A stretch of DNA of 64,000 nt from Streptomyces vietnamensis. GTDB lineage: Bacteria; Actinomycetota; Actinomycetes; Streptomycetales; Streptomycetaceae. Positions 62,903 to 64,000 of the stretch are shown piece by piece; the stretch's first letter is position 1; each line of letters starts with the position of its first letter. Made by a program: the position numbers and the translations under genes. The stretch covers positions 6,336,001 to 6,400,000 of the forward strand of contig NZ_CP010407.1 in NCBI RefSeq assembly GCF_000830005.1, given 5' to 3'. Under the pieces are notes generated by a model. That model did not search any database and was not told where the DNA came from. It saw only the letters and a list, made by a program, of their open reading frames with translations.

Positions 62903-64000
62903 CGCTCCGCGGCCTTCTCGACGAGCGCGCTCAGCCCGGCGGGCGTGGGCGACAGCAGGAAGTCCCGCAGCCGTACGGTCGCGCCCAGTTCCTGCTTGAC
63001 CTTGCGCATGAGGCGTACGGCGCCGAGGGAGTTGCCGCCGATCACGAAGAAGTCGGTGTCCTCGGTGACGTCGGTGACGGGCTCGCCCTCGATGACGGCG
63101 GCGAACAGTCCGGCGATGCGCTCCAGGTCCACCGCGGGCGGAGCCGGAGCGGCCACAGGCTCCTCGACGGCCGCCACGGGGGTGCCGGCGGACCGCCTGG
63201 CGGGCTTGGCCACGGCGACGAGGGCCCGCCGGTCCACCTTGCCGTTGGCGGTCACCGGCAGCCGGTCCACCACGGCCCACAGGGTCGGCACCATGTAGGA
63301 CGGCAGCGTCTCGGTGAGCAGGTCGCGCAGCGCGACCGCGTCGACGGCCGCGTCCGGGGCGAGGACGACGGCGGCCACGAGGCGCTTGTCGGCGCCGCCG
63401 CCGTCGGTCACGACCACCACGGCGTCCTGCACCTCGGGGTGTTCGGTGAGCACGTCGCTGATGGCGCTCAGCTCGATCCGGTAGCCGCGCAGCTTGACCT
63501 GGTCGTCGGCGCGGCCGAGGAAGCGGAGACGACCGCTGGTGTCGACCCTGACCAGGTCGCCGGTGCGGTAGAGGCGCTCGGGCACGTCCGGGGACAGGTG
63601 CCCGAACACCCGGGCCGTCTCCGCCTCGTCGCCGAGGTATCCGTCGGCCAGGCCGTCACCGCCGGTGTAGAGCTCGCCGACCGCGCCGGGCGGGAGCAGC
63701 CGGCGACGGGCGTCGAGGACGTGGACACGGGTGCCGGGCACGGGGCGGCCGATGGGCAGCGGTCCGTCCACGTCCTCGGCGCGCGCCACCGAGTGGGTGG
63801 TGGTGAAGGTGGTGTTCTCGGTCGGGCCGTATCCGTTGGTGACGACGATGCCGGGGTGCCGGGCGAGGAGGCGGGCGGTGTGCTCGTGGGGCACCACGTC
63901 GCCGCCGGTCAGCAGCTGGCGCAGGCCGCCGAGGGACTCCGGCGCGAACTCCTCGACCAGCCGGAAGAGTCCGGCGGTCAGCCAGGCGACGGTGATCCCG
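62899..64000 (-). CDS. NRPS adenylation-carrier end, N-terminus beyond window
   Basis: The visible 367 residues are the C-terminal part of an adenylation domain and a carrier domain. Motifs: VAWLTAGLFRLVEEF and QLLTGGDVVP, VTNGYGPTENTTFTTTHS, LYRTGDLVRVD, FLGRADDQVKLRGYRIEL, LPVTANGKVDRRAL, then carrier FFVIGGNSLGAVRLM. The substrate code cannot be completed because the first half is missing. The stop overlaps the P450-like start by four bases. It is the most upstream gene of the operon in the window and should deliver its amino acid to the following enzymes, perhaps after oxidation by the P450. Confidence 0.9.
   Translation of the reverse strand, partial: GITVAWLTAGLFRLVEEFAPESLGGLRQLLTGGDVVPHEHTARLLARHPGIVVTNGYGPTENTTFTTTHSVARAEDVDGPLPIGRPVPGTRVHVLDARRRLLPPGAVGELYTGGDGLADGYLGDEAETARVFGHLSPDVPERLYRTGDLVRVDTSGRLRFLGRADDQVKLRGYRIELSAISDVLTEHPEVQDAVVVVTDGGGADKRLVAAVVLAPDAAVDAVALRDLLTETLPSYMVPTLWAVVDRLPVTANGKVDRRALVAVAKPARRSAGTPVAAVEEPVAAPAPPAVDLERIAGLFAAVIEGEPVTDVTEDTDFFVIGGNSLGAVRLMRKVKQELGATVRLRDFLLSPTPAGLSALVEKAAER

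Overview
The window is high-GC DNA with Streptomyces-style gene organisation: densely packed genes, frequent ATGA/GTGA stop-start overlaps, rare TTA codons limited to a few genes, TetR, OmpR and XRE regulators, and two secondary-metabolite loci. It most likely comes from a Streptomyces chromosome or a very close relative.

Region 1 (1-4510) holds the start of a TetR repressor, three tandem GGACC-N4-GGTCC operators, an unrecognised 254-residue protein, and a redox operon (MDR-type NADPH:quinone reductase, luciferase-like flavin monooxygenase, Old Yellow Enzyme).

Region 2 (about 4650-23150) looks like an integrated mobilisable element. At its left edge is a tRNA 3'-end-like fragment. On the right are xis, a tyrosine integrase, an XRE regulator, a replication-type protein with its AAA+ partner, a DUF2637 membrane protein, MobC and a relaxase. 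The cargo is a tight, one-direction cassette not matched to a known pathway: MurA-like enolpyruvyltransferase, 5'-nucleotidase-like metallophosphoesterase, two tandem dCTP-deaminase-fold proteins with complementary active-site losses, a GT4 glycosyltransferase and a serine hydrolase, preceded by two small proteins and a large XRE regulator. The set suggests nucleotide or nucleotide-sugar chemistry. It is my main candidate for an undescribed system.

Region 3 (23326-45753) is a type II polyketide cluster whose order (biotin carboxylase, cyclase, KS-alpha, KS-beta, ACP, ketoreductase, aromatase, oxygenases, phosphopantetheinyl transferase, carboxyltransferase) resembles jadomycin-type angucycline loci. 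It has three FAD hydroxylases, two ABM-type monooxygenases, an alpha/beta hydrolase, two exporters, a TetR/OmpR regulator pair, and several short tandem repeats in the spaces between genes. TTA (bldA) codons sit in the OmpR regulator and in one exporter.

Region 4 (45859-64000, all on the minus strand, running in from beyond the window) is an NRPS/PKS operon: an NRPS end (adenylation and carrier domains), an unusual P450 without the ExxR motif, a one-module KS-AT-ACP-TE PKS, an exporter, a second P450 with AGHKTT in its I helix, a type II thioesterase, a short-chain dehydrogenase, an NRPS with a degenerate condensation-like start and a threonine-like adenylation code, a second phosphopantetheinyl transferase, a KorA/KorB 2-oxoacid:ferredoxin oxidoreductase, and a threonine aldolase. 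The last three look like precursor or electron supply genes linked to the assembly line.
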